NCBI RefSeq assembly: GCF_001522585.2 | Contig: NZ_CP013372.1 | Span: forward strand, 1,178,001-1,242,000 | From: Burkholderia sp. NRF60-BP8 | GTDB lineage: Bacteria; Pseudomonadota; Gammaproteobacteria; Burkholderiales; Burkholderiaceae | Direction: 5' to 3' | DNA: 64,000 nt | Part shown: in pieces, positions 26,521 to 34,352 of the stretch | Numbering within the stretch: position 1 is the first letter of the stretch | How the letters are laid out: every line of letters starts with the position of its first letter | Notes under the pieces: generated by a model | Database searches by the model: none | The model's input: only the letters and a program-made list of their open reading frames with translations | What the model was told of the DNA's origin: nothing | Translations under genes and position numbers: made by a program

Positions 26521-29007
26521 TCACCCTGCCTGGCTGGCCCGTACCGCGCGTGCGGCGTTCACGGCCCGGATTTCCACCGCGGGCGGCGCATGGTCGTCGG
26601 CCGCCGCGGGCTTCCCGTCGATTCGCAATGGAATGAGCGCGATGCGCGCCGGCGTGCCGGGCGCGAGATGGAACCAGTCGTCGCTCGGCATGAAACCCGG
26701 TGCGTCGATCTGCACGTGGCGCGCGACATGCCGCGTGTCGATGTCGACGTGCCAGGTCTCGCCGGTGCGCGATACGCACGCTTCGATCCCCGGCTCGCGA
26801 CGCGCCAGCACGGCAGGATGCGTGCGGGACGGGAAATGGAACGCCTGCGACAGCAGCGTGCCGTCGTCGGCGCGCAGCGTCGCGACGACCGTATCGTGTT
26901 CGCAGGGGCCGAAGCGGTACGCATAGGTCCAGTCGAAGAAGCGGCCGAGCAGCTCGGCCGAGCCGAGCCGCACCGTGTCGTGCGCGGCGATCCGCACCGG
27001 GCAGCCGGCCCGTGCGACCGGCGTACGGCCGTCGCGTAGCGCGACCAGGTCGATCGCGGCCGACAGCGGCGCCGGGCGCTCGTTGACCACGTGCACGTCG
27101 AGCCCGTTCAGGCCTTCGTCCACGAGCAGCACCTGGATCGGCTGCAGCACCTGGCGCAGCGCATACCATGCCGATTTCGGGCGGTGCGCGGCGTCGATCA
27201 CGCCCCATCCGGCGCCCGGCATCACGTCCTGGAACTGCCACACGAGCGCGCCGGCGCAACGCGAACCGGCGCGTCGCCATTCGGAGAACGTCTCGCGCAT
27301 CACGTCCGCGATCACCGCACGCGACAGCTCGACGTAGCGCGCCGGATCCTCGCGTCGCAGCCGGTCGGGCGCGACGTCGTACAGCGTCTGCAGATAGTGG
27401 TCGCGGATGTCGTCGAAATCCCACGACGTGCCGGGGTCGCGCGGCACCGCCGCTTTCCAGCGCGGCTCGTGCACGCCGGGCCAGCCGAGTTCCGCGAGCG
27501 TCGCATCGCACGGCACGTTCGAGAACGCGAGGCATTCGCTCGCGAATCGCACGTCCGCGCGGCGCGCGTCGTCGAGCGGACGCAGGTACGCGCCGACGCC
27601 GTAGTAGTGCGACACACGTTCGCGCGGCGTGAACGGCAGCACGCCGCCGTCGGGCGAATCGGGCACGTACGGGACATCGGGGCGGTGCGCGGCCGCGTGG
27701 CCGGCCAGCCGGTCGGCCGTCAGCTCGACGAAGCGCTGCTTCGGCCCGAGTCCCGACATTGCCGCCTGTTGCGCGATCTCGCTGCCGCCGCACAGCACCG
27801 CGAGCGACGGCGACGCGCCGCGACGCGACAGGAACTGGCTCGCTTCGCGATCGACGTTGGCCGCGAACGCGGGATCGTCGAGCGCGTAATCGAAGTTGGC
27901 GAAACCGAAGTCCTGCCAGACCAGCAGCCCGAGCCGGTCGCACCATGCGTGGAACGCGTCGGCCTCGTAGGTCATCGTGCCGCCGACGCGGATCATGTTG
28001 AAGCCGGCGTCGCGTGCGAGCCCGAGCAGGCGGGCGTAGGTCGCGTCGTCCGCGTGCAGCGCGAGCGGTGCGGCGCTGCTCCAGCATGCGCCGCGCGCGA
28101 ACACCGGCACGCCGTTGATGCGCAGCCCGAACCCCTTGCCGTCGGCGCCGGAATCGACCTCGATCGTACGGAAACCCGTCGAGCCGAGCGGCCGGCGCGC
28201 GGCGCCGATATGCAGCGCGATCTCGTAGAGCGCCGGTTCGCCGTGCGTATGCGGCCACCAGCGGCGCACGTTCGGTATCGCGACGCTTGCGCGCAGTTGG
28301 TCGATGTCGGCACGTTCGAGCGTCGCGTGATGGTCGCCGCACGACAGCCGCGCCGCGAACGCGGCGGGCAGCGGCGCGGCGAACGTCAGTTCCGCGTCGA
28401 GCCAGCCCGTGTCGCCTTCGATACGGGCATGCAGTTTGCAATCGGCCAGAACGGGGCCGCTGCTCGGATCGAGCACCTCGACGGGCCGCCACGGGCCGGT
28501 GGGCACATACGGCGGAAACCAGCCCGGCATGTGCCCGAACAGTGACGTGCGGATCGTGCGCAAGGCGGCCGGTTCGGCGAGCCGCGTGCGCCAGCGCGCA
28601 CGGCGCGGCGCGCGCGCGTCGCGCAGATGCGGCGCGAGCGCGCGGAAACAGAGGGTCAGCCGGTGCGTGCCGTCGAGCGACACGGGCACGTCGTGCGAGA
28701 CGAACATGCTGTCCGAGCGGTGGATCGGCGTGTCGTCGAGCCAGGCGTGGGCGAGCGTCGCGAGGCCGTGAAAGCGCAGGATGCGCGGCCCGCGCCCGCG
28801 TAGCTCGAGCCGGTACCAGTGGTCGCGCTCGTCGAGCGACGCGGCTTCGTCGAGCCGGCCGGCCAGCGCGAGCGCCTGCGCGACCGTGCCGGGCACCGGC
28901 GCCGCGATCCAGTCGCCGTGATCGGCCGGGAGGTCGCGCGGTTCGCGCACGGCGCCCGCGGCCGTCGCCAGCATCGACCATGCGGGCGGGGTGCGGGCGC
29001 GCGTCAC
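26521..29007 (-). CDS. Glycoside hydrolase family 2, beta-mannosidase-like
   Basis: The 828-residue protein has the GH2 layout: sugar-binding jelly-roll (about 25-180), immunoglobulin-like domain, then TIM barrel with NMIRVGGTMTYEADAFHAWCDRLGLLVWQDF. Candidate catalytic residues are Glu410 (CGGSE, acid/base) and Glu491 (ASECLAF, nucleophile). Beta-mannosidases remove terminal beta-mannose; no signal peptide is visible, so it appears cytoplasmic. The GTG start overlaps the DUF1839 stop (GTGA); ATG 28974 is an alternative. It is the last gene of the coupled carrier-protein operon, suggesting that the pathway acts on a mannose-containing sugar or recycles matrix fragments. Confidence 0.85.
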   Translation of the reverse strand: MTRARTPPAWSMLATAAGAVREPRDLPADHGDWIAAPVPGTVAQALALAGRLDEAASLDERDHWYRLELRGRGPRILRFHGLATLAHAWLDDTPIHRSDSMFVSHDVPVSLDGTHRLTLCFRALAPHLRDARAPRRARWRTRLAEPAALRTIRTSLFGHMPGWFPPYVPTGPWRPVEVLDPSSGPVLADCKLHARIEGDTGWLDAELTFAAPLPAAFAARLSCGDHHATLERADIDQLRASVAIPNVRRWWPHTHGEPALYEIALHIGAARRPLGSTGFRTIEVDSGADGKGFGLRINGVPVFARGACWSSAAPLALHADDATYARLLGLARDAGFNMIRVGGTMTYEADAFHAWCDRLGLLVWQDFGFANFDYALDDPAFAANVDREASQFLSRRGASPSLAVLCGGSEIAQQAAMSGLGPKQRFVELTADRLAGHAAAHRPDVPYVPDSPDGGVLPFTPRERVSHYYGVGAYLRPLDDARRADVRFASECLAFSNVPCDATLAELGWPGVHEPRWKAAVPRDPGTSWDFDDIRDHYLQTLYDVAPDRLRREDPARYVELSRAVIADVMRETFSEWRRAGSRCAGALVWQFQDVMPGAGWGVIDAAHRPKSAWYALRQVLQPIQVLLVDEGLNGLDVHVVNERPAPLSAAIDLVALRDGRTPVARAGCPVRIAAHDTVRLGSAELLGRFFDWTYAYRFGPCEHDTVVATLRADDGTLLSQAFHFPSRTHPAVLARREPGIEACVSRTGETWHVDIDTRHVARHVQIDAPGFMPSDDWFHLAPGTPARIALIPLRIDGKPAAADDHAPPAVEIRAVNAARAVRASQAG

Positions 29008-30059
29008 CGCATGGCCGACACGGGTGCGGTGTCGGCGCGCACGGGCGTCACGTGCCGCAGCGGCGCGCCGATCTGCCGCGCGCACGCGACGAGGTCGGCA
29101 TACGCGACCTCGATCGCTTCGAGCGTCGAATCGCCGTATTCTTCCTTGCCGCGTGCGCACGCGCGCGCGAGCCGGAATTCGAGCACCATCGCTTCCGACG
29201 CGATGCGATCGCATGCGGCGCGGATTTCGGCGAACGGCCCGGTGCAGCCGCTCGCTTGCAGCCAGCGCGCATAGTGGCCGAACAGTTCGAAATTCGCGCC
29301 GAGCTGCCGCACCGAATTGAACGAGTACGCATGGAAGCGCTCGAGCGGCGCGTCCGCGAGGATGCGCGCGTCGGTCTGCAACTGCCGGCGGAACGCCGCG
29401 ATCGGATCGACGATCGGCACGCGCCGCAGGTGGCGCTGCAACGCGGCGAGCGAGGCTTCGCACAGCGCGCGTTCGTCGAGCGGTGCAAAGCGTCGCTTCG
29501 CGCATTCGACGTACGGCGGCAGCGTCATCGGCGAGCTGGCGCCGACGAGTCCGTTGTAGTCGAAATCCTCGGCGACGTAATAGCCGCTGTTGTGGAAGTA
29601 GCCGATCTGGTGCTGCGCACGGTCGATCGCGTCGATGCCGATCGTCGTCTTCGTATGCTGAGTGCGGTAGCTGCTGCCGCGCGTATCGGGCAGGAACCAC
29701 GCGTCGACCTCGACGATCATCAGGTGGCCGCGCGCGACCTGCGTCTCGATGTGCTGATCGAGCGGTTCGTAGATCGAATGTTCCTGCACGACGATCCCGT
29801 AGAGCCGCTCCAGCTCGTCGTGCGGAAACTTGAAGAACGTGAACTGGTCGCCTTCGAAATCGAGCGCGATCGTAAACGGCAGCGCCGCGTACGGATTGAG
29901 CCCCCACCACCGGAGCACCTCGAGCCACATGTCGACATAGCAGTTGGTCTGCTTCCAGACCATCTCCTGACTGTGCAGCGGGTGCGGCCGGTAGTGGCGC
30001 GCGCGGTGGCGCACCCCCTCGAACGACGCGTCTTCGCCGTCGCGGGAAACGAACCTCAT
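29004..30059 (-). CDS. DUF1839 family protein, possible papain-like acyltransferase
   Basis: The 351-residue protein is recognised as DUF1839, a family without known reaction. I see an arrangement resembling the BtrH-type N-terminal papain-like acyltransferases: a buried-looking cysteine (QTNCYVDMW, Cys40), an acidic block ALDFEGDQFTFFKFP, LMIVEVDAWFLPDT (Asp119) and a histidine in RTQHTKTTIGI (His135). BtrH moves an aminoacyl group from a carrier protein to an aminoglycoside. Location directly after an amino acid:carrier-protein ligase makes a similar role attractive, but this is my inference. ATG 30059 overlaps the ligase stop; GTGA couples it to the GH2 gene. Confidence 0.72.
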   Translation of the reverse strand: MRFVSRDGEDASFEGVRHRARHYRPHPLHSQEMVWKQTNCYVDMWLEVLRWWGLNPYAALPFTIALDFEGDQFTFFKFPHDELERLYGIVVQEHSIYEPLDQHIETQVARGHLMIVEVDAWFLPDTRGSSYRTQHTKTTIGIDAIDRAQHQIGYFHNSGYYVAEDFDYNGLVGASSPMTLPPYVECAKRRFAPLDERALCEASLAALQRHLRRVPIVDPIAAFRRQLQTDARILADAPLERFHAYSFNSVRQLGANFELFGHYARWLQASGCTGPFAEIRAACDRIASEAMVLEFRLARACARGKEEYGDSTLEAIEVAYADLVACARQIGAPLRHVTPVRADTAPVSAMR

Positions 30060-31030
30060 GGCGTGCCCCACAGCACGTCGCGAACCGCTTGCGGCCAGGC
30101 GTCGATGTCGAAGCCGTGGTGGCGGAACAGCGCGAGCGTGAGCCGTTCGAGGCCGAAGCCGACGCAGCCCGTGTGCGCGACGTCGCCCGTCGCGGTGCGG
30201 ATGTCCCACAGCAGTCCGAAATGGTCCATGTGGTAGTTGAAGCTCAGGCACGCGGTCTGTCGGTCGTCGTGCTCGATCGGAATCAGCAGCTCGAACTTCA
30301 GGTTCTGCTCGCGCTGGCTGTTCGCGACGATCTTGCCGCCGCGCCCGAAGAACGGATCGTTCGCGAGATCGATCGCATTCGGCAGGCGCAGCGCTTCGAT
30401 CATCCGCGTGCCGCGTTCCATCCACGTCTCGCGGAACGAGACGATCTGCTCGGGCGTGCCGATCCGCACGTATTCGCGCATCCGGAACAGTTGCATGCGG
30501 GTCGGGTCGAGCGACGGTTCGTGACGGAAGCAGTACGAGAACACGTCAACGATCCGGCCGTCGGCGGGCAGCGCCCCAGCACGCGCGACGACGGGATACA
30601 CGGGGTAGCACGCGGCCGGCGTCATCACGACGTAGGTCGGCTTCTGGTTTTCGGTCCAGTCGTCGCCGCGATCGAGGCATTGCAGCACGCGCTGGTGCTG
30701 GCGTTCGTCGCCGCAGAATGCGTGCACGCTGCCCGCCAGTTGCGGGAAGCTCTTCATGTATTCGCTGCGCTCGAACTCGGTGCGGCTCATCGCCGGCGGG
30801 AAGCGCAGCACTTCGGCCTGCTGGTCGGCGCCGAGGCGCGTGACGAACGCGTCGAGCGCTTCGACCACGCGCTCGAATCGCTCGCTGCGGCCGAACAGGC
30901 CCTGGATGCCGGTCGAAACCAGCAGGCCCGCGTCGATCAGCGCATCGCGCAGCGGATTGACGCCCGCACGGTCGAGCGGTGCGTCGGCGGGGACGGAGGC
31001 GGCGGAGGGCACGGCGAGGCGATCGTTCAC
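30056..31030 (-). CDS. Amino acid:[carrier protein] ligase (class II aaRS-like)
   Basis: These stand-alone relatives of the seryl-tRNA synthetase catalytic core activate glycine or alanine and load it on a phosphopantetheinyl carrier protein, not on tRNA. The 324-residue length fits; there is no tRNA-binding domain. Zn ligands appear as Cys141, Glu186 and Cys289; their spacing (45 and 103) is the same as that of Cys131/Glu176/Cys279 in the characterised Bradyrhizobium enzyme, as I recall them. Motif 2 is around FRMREYVRIG and motif 3 is GFGLERLTLALF. The start is GTG 31030 with TGGAGA upstream, overlapping the flavoprotein stop. The carrier protein is two genes upstream. The physiological product is unknown. 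Confidence 0.88.
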   Translation of the reverse strand: MNDRLAVPSAASVPADAPLDRAGVNPLRDALIDAGLLVSTGIQGLFGRSERFERVVEALDAFVTRLGADQQAEVLRFPPAMSRTEFERSEYMKSFPQLAGSVHAFCGDERQHQRVLQCLDRGDDWTENQKPTYVVMTPAACYPVYPVVARAGALPADGRIVDVFSYCFRHEPSLDPTRMQLFRMREYVRIGTPEQIVSFRETWMERGTRMIEALRLPNAIDLANDPFFGRGGKIVANSQREQNLKFELLIPIEHDDRQTACLSFNYHMDHFGLLWDIRTATGDVAHTGCVGFGLERLTLALFRHHGFDIDAWPQAVRDVLWGTP

Positions 31031-32223
31031 GTATGTTTCTCCAGCGTCGCGGGACGCAGCGCGAGCAACAGGCTCGCGGTGTTGGCGGCAATGCGGTCGT
31101 TGCTGATCATCAGCGGCGCCGCGTGCAGGTCGCGAATGTGGCGGCCGATGCTGAACGGCGTGCCTTGCTTGTAGCCGGCCATCCCGCAGATCATCATCGC
31201 CTGGTGCGCGACTTCGAGCGCGGTCGCCGACACGTAGGTCTTCAGCGTATTGATTTCGGCGGCCCAGGCCATGCCGGCCGACCACGAGCGGGCCGACGCG
31301 CTCGCGTGGAGGCGCAGCACGTTGTCGACGCGAGCCTGCATCGCCTGCATCAGCGCGAGCGATTCGGCGATGCGTCGCGCGGCGGGCGACGGTGCGCCGT
31401 CGGTCTGGCGCGCCTGCGCGCGGAAGAACTGGTGCGCGCGATGGAATGCGTCGCCGGCCACGCCGATCCACACCGCGGCCCACAGGATGTGCGAGACCGG
31501 CACCATCGTTTCCTCGGCGATCTTCGCGAACGGCACCGGCAGGCATTGCACGGCGGCGCCTTGCGCGTCGAGCACGAAGCCGTTGCTGCACGTGCCGCGC
31601 ATGCCGAGCGTGTCCCATTCGCCGCGGCGCGTGAGCGTATAGCCGTCGCGCAGCAGCGTGACGAGCACCTGCTCGGAAGCCGGCGCGTCCGCATCGCGTC
31701 GCGCGGTGGCGAGAATACCGTCCGCGTAGTCGCCGTACGAGATCGTCGGCGCGGATTTGTGCAACCGGAACCCGCTGGCGTCGATTTCGAGCGCGCACTG
31801 GCTCGCGCGCAGGTTGCCGCCGACGCCGTCCTCCGACGTGGCCGAGGCGAGCAGCCACTGGTGACGCACGAGCTGTTGCAGGAACAGCTTGTGCCAGCCC
31901 TGGTCGGCGGCGTGGTCGACGATGCAGGCGACCTGGATCTGGTGCATCGCGAACACCATCGCCGACGATGCGCACGCCTGGCCGAGGATCGAGCAGGCCG
32001 ATGCGATGTCTTCCAGCGACGCGCCCGCGCCGCCGAGATGGGTCGGCACCATGGCGCCGAGCAGCCGGCGCGCGCGCATCGCCTCGATCGCCTCGACGGG
32101 GCAGCGCGCGTCGCGATCGACCGCATCGGCATGCTGGGCGGCGATCTGCGCGACGGCATGCGCGGCCTCGTCGAGCCGATGCGAATCGCTGTCGGACGCG
32201 AGTTCGGGAAGCAGCGCGCTCAT
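31027..32223 (-). CDS. Acyl-CoA-dehydrogenase-fold flavoprotein
   Basis: The 398-residue protein has the alpha/beta/alpha organisation of acyl-CoA dehydrogenases, with SSAMVFAMHQIQVACIV, ASATSEDGVGG (flavin-side loop) and the C-terminal MICGMAGYKQG ... GRHIRDLHAAPLMISNDRI. Aligning the RD pair with medium-chain dehydrogenase puts Ile where the catalytic Glu of IYEGT lies, so it is not a normal C-alpha/C-beta dehydrogenase of that type; the RHIRDLHAA pattern also recalls the flavin monooxygenase/oxidase branch. Its likely substrate is the aminoacyl thioester on the adjacent carrier protein, by analogy with prolyl-carrier oxidation. ATG 32223 overlaps the carrier stop. Confidence 0.8.
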   Translation of the reverse strand: MSALLPELASDSDSHRLDEAAHAVAQIAAQHADAVDRDARCPVEAIEAMRARRLLGAMVPTHLGGAGASLEDIASACSILGQACASSAMVFAMHQIQVACIVDHAADQGWHKLFLQQLVRHQWLLASATSEDGVGGNLRASQCALEIDASGFRLHKSAPTISYGDYADGILATARRDADAPASEQVLVTLLRDGYTLTRRGEWDTLGMRGTCSNGFVLDAQGAAVQCLPVPFAKIAEETMVPVSHILWAAVWIGVAGDAFHRAHQFFRAQARQTDGAPSPAARRIAESLALMQAMQARVDNVLRLHASASARSWSAGMAWAAEINTLKTYVSATALEVAHQAMMICGMAGYKQGTPFSIGRHIRDLHAAPLMISNDRIAANTASLLLALRPATLEKHT

Positions 32224-32471
32224 GCGGAGTGCTCGGTGCGTTGCAGCGTGGCGATCGTGTCCGCGAGTGCGTCGATGCTGCGGAACAGGTTGCGGTTCAG
32301 CATCTCGTCGGGAATCTCGATGTTGAACTGCTTTTCGATCGCGAGCATCAGCTGGATCGTATCGAGCGAGGAGAGGCCCGCTTCGTAGAGGTCGTCCCCG
32401 TCGCCGATCGAATCGATCGCGGCTTCGAGGTGGGCGACGTGCTTCAGGATGGTTCTGATTTCGTTTTTCAC
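32220..32471 (-). CDS. Phosphopantetheinyl aminoacyl carrier protein
   Basis: The 83-residue acidic protein has the carrier-protein fold pattern with the phosphopantetheine site in YEAGLSSLDTIQLML (Ser35, followed by Leu-Asp). It would hold the amino acid activated by the ligase encoded two genes downstream. GTG 32471 has CCGGAG at ideal spacing; an in-frame ATG at 32486 would add five residues. It is the first gene of a five-gene string in which every junction is a 4-bp overlap. A specific phosphopantetheinyl transferase is not encoded in the window. Confidence 0.9.
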   Translation of the reverse strand: MKNEIRTILKHVAHLEAAIDSIGDGDDLYEAGLSSLDTIQLMLAIEKQFNIEIPDEMLNRNLFRSIDALADTIATLQRTEHSA

Positions 32472-32651
32472 GTGCTGCTCCGGCATGCGTGGTGTCGTCC
32501 GCCCGGGCAGACGCGCGACACGCGCTGACATCCCCCCGGCAGTCCGGCATCAGTAGACCATCGGCAGACACGGCGTTCTGTTCGCCACCCTACAAACAGC
32601 TGACCCGGCACGCCGGCGGCGCCGACGCGCCGTCCCGGCCCGGCACGCCGG

Positions 32652-33434
32652 TCATGCGCGCGACGCGGCCGGCACGCCCGAGTCGGCCGACAGGATGCGC
32701 TTCATCTCGTCGCGCACGATCGCGCGGCAGCCGCACGACATTTTTTCGAGGCCGTCGAGGTCCGCGAGCTCGATCGAGCTGCGGTATTGCCGGATCAGGC
32801 CGAGCTTCTGGATTTCGCCGGCGGCGTCCGTGACGGTTTCGCGCCGCACGCCGAGCATTTGCGCGAGCATGCTGTGCGTCACCTGGATCTCGATGCTGCG
32901 CGTGCGGTCGAACGCGAGCAGGAACCATCTGCACAACTGATGTTTGAGCACGTGATGACGGCTGCAGAACGTGATCTGCGAGACCTGCGCCATCAGCAGC
33001 CGCACGCCGACGAACACGAGATGGCGGATCACCGGCGACGCATCGAACGCGGCCGCGAAGACGCGCCGGTCGAGCCGATAGACGAAACCGTCGCGGCACG
33101 CGACCGCGCGGCAGGGCATCCGGCCGCTGCCGCCGATCACGTCGTCGCAGACCACGCTTTCGCTGCCGATCTCCGCGACTTCCAGCGTCATGCCGCCGGA
33201 CGACACGTACTGCAGCGAAATCGCGTTCGTGACCGGCAGGTAGACCGCGGCGAGCATTTCGCCGGGTTCGCATAGCACCTGCCCGGATTTCAGGTGAACG
33301 AGTTGCAGGTGGGGTGTCAGCGTGGCGAGTTCGTCGCGGTCGATGGCCGCGAGAAACCGGTTGGCGTCGAAGCTGTGGGAAAGCTCGATCACGCCGTTCG
33401 CATACGCGACGGCGTCGGCGGCCTGGTGAGTCAC
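32652..33434 (-). CDS. Crp/Fnr family regulator, paralog of BerA
   Basis: The 260-residue protein has an N-terminal cyclic-nucleotide-binding-like beta-roll (LVHLKSGQVLCEPGEMLAAVYLP) and a C-terminal winged helix-turn-helix (THSMLAQMLGVRRETVTDAAGEIQKLGLIRQ). It has the same length as BerA and matches it closely in the recognition helix (LGVRREtVT/LGVRREGVT) and the cysteine-containing tail, so the two look like an ancient duplication. Start is GTG 33434 with GAGGA 8 bases upstream. It is 180 bases upstream of the carrier-protein operon on the same strand and may control it. Ligand unknown; no Fe-S cysteine cluster at the N-terminus is apparent. Confidence 0.85.
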   Translation of the reverse strand: MTHQAADAVAYANGVIELSHSFDANRFLAAIDRDELATLTPHLQLVHLKSGQVLCEPGEMLAAVYLPVTNAISLQYVSSGGMTLEVAEIGSESVVCDDVIGGSGRMPCRAVACRDGFVYRLDRRVFAAAFDASPVIRHLVFVGVRLLMAQVSQITFCSRHHVLKHQLCRWFLLAFDRTRSIEIQVTHSMLAQMLGVRRETVTDAAGEIQKLGLIRQYRSSIELADLDGLEKMSCGCRAIVRDEMKRILSADSGVPAASRA

Positions 33435-33652
33435 GGCGCATCCTCGCAGGTTGGCGGTCGCGCGTCGTCTCGGCGAACCCCGGAACGGGATTTCGCACGA
33501 TCGTGCGGACTTTTGTTGATCAAAAACGGAATGACGATACTCGCGAAAAAGGCTAGCACGCAATTGAATTCGAACAATTCCGCATTCCGTCATTTCACAA
33601 AGTTTGACGATTGCAATTGAGCCAGAACGTTATGTCGATTTAATGATTCATT

Positions 33653-33676
33653 TTCCGGAATTAATCATCCGGAAAT
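33653..33676. promoter_or_regulatory. Inverted repeat, possible regulator binding site
   Basis: Eight-base perfect arms TTTCCGGA (33653-33660) and TCCGGAAA (33669-33676) are separated by eight bases. It lies about 220 bases upstream of the minus-strand Crp/Fnr gene start and about 510 bases upstream of the berA sigma54 promoter. Upstream enhancer distance is compatible with BerB, but assignment is inference. Confidence 0.4.
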
Positions 33677-34159
33677 GGAATCGTGAGCTTGCTTGTCATT
33701 CTATGTCGACCGGGAATCAATCGGTCGACACGGCGAATCGTACAGTGAAAGTGGCCGGAAGGCATTGAACATTATTTGACAAATTAATGGGGTCCGCATG
33801 ATTTGTCATTTGAATCAATGGCTTGTGGAGATGTGTGCGGTAGCGGACAGAGCCGTGAATTAGTGTATCGATTCAAATTTGAGACAGTTTGAAACGAGCG
33901 TGTGCGGTACGGCGATGACGCGAAATGCTGCGCTGCACATCACGAAGACAATTGAAAATCGGCTGTAAGTATTTGAACGATAAGCTTCGTGGCCGCTGCG
34001 CGGCCGTTCTGGCCGGAGCCGCGGGAATTGATCAGTCGAATGCTCGCTGTGTCCGTCGCGCGGGAGAGTGTCCGGAAATGAGACGTTTTTTGGGATTTGG
34101 GGGCGGTTATTCGGCGGCTCTAAATCGGATGTGATTCATATATTAAGGACGGGCGGCTA

Positions 34160-34177
34160 TTGGCACGTAAATCGCTT
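34160..34177 (+). promoter_or_regulatory. Sigma54 (RpoN) promoter of berA
   Basis: The sequence TTGGCACGTAAATCGCTT has the invariant GG (34162-34163) and GC (34174-34175) separated by exactly ten bases, with a full TGGCACG -24 element and a near-consensus -12 element (TCGCT against TTGCT). Transcription would start near 34187, about 165 bases before the berA ATG. BerB is reported to drive berA through RpoN, so position and quality fit the known circuit. Confidence 0.8.
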
Positions 34178-34352
34178 ATTCGGGCTGGCGTGTCGAAACG
34201 GGGCAGTCGACTCAATTCGGCGATGACAAGCCGATGATCAGTCGGATTCAGGGTTGTGGGCCGCAACCGCTGTCAATGTCCGGGCGCGCATCGAGATAAC
34301 GAGTTCCGTGCCTGCCGCTGCAAGCGGCGCGGACGATAAAAGGGAAACAGAC

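Larger units (their letters stand above)
33435..34352. promoter_or_regulatory. AT-rich divergent control region between the two Crp/Fnr genes
   Basis: These 918 bases contain no convincing ORF and are much AT-richer than the coding DNA. They include a sigma54 promoter for berA (listed separately) and an inverted repeat at 33653-33676 (TTTCCGGA, 8-nt spacer, TCCGGAAA) embedded in further A/T-rich sequence. Such length and composition fit several binding sites for an enhancer-binding protein and for BerA itself. Confidence 0.5.
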
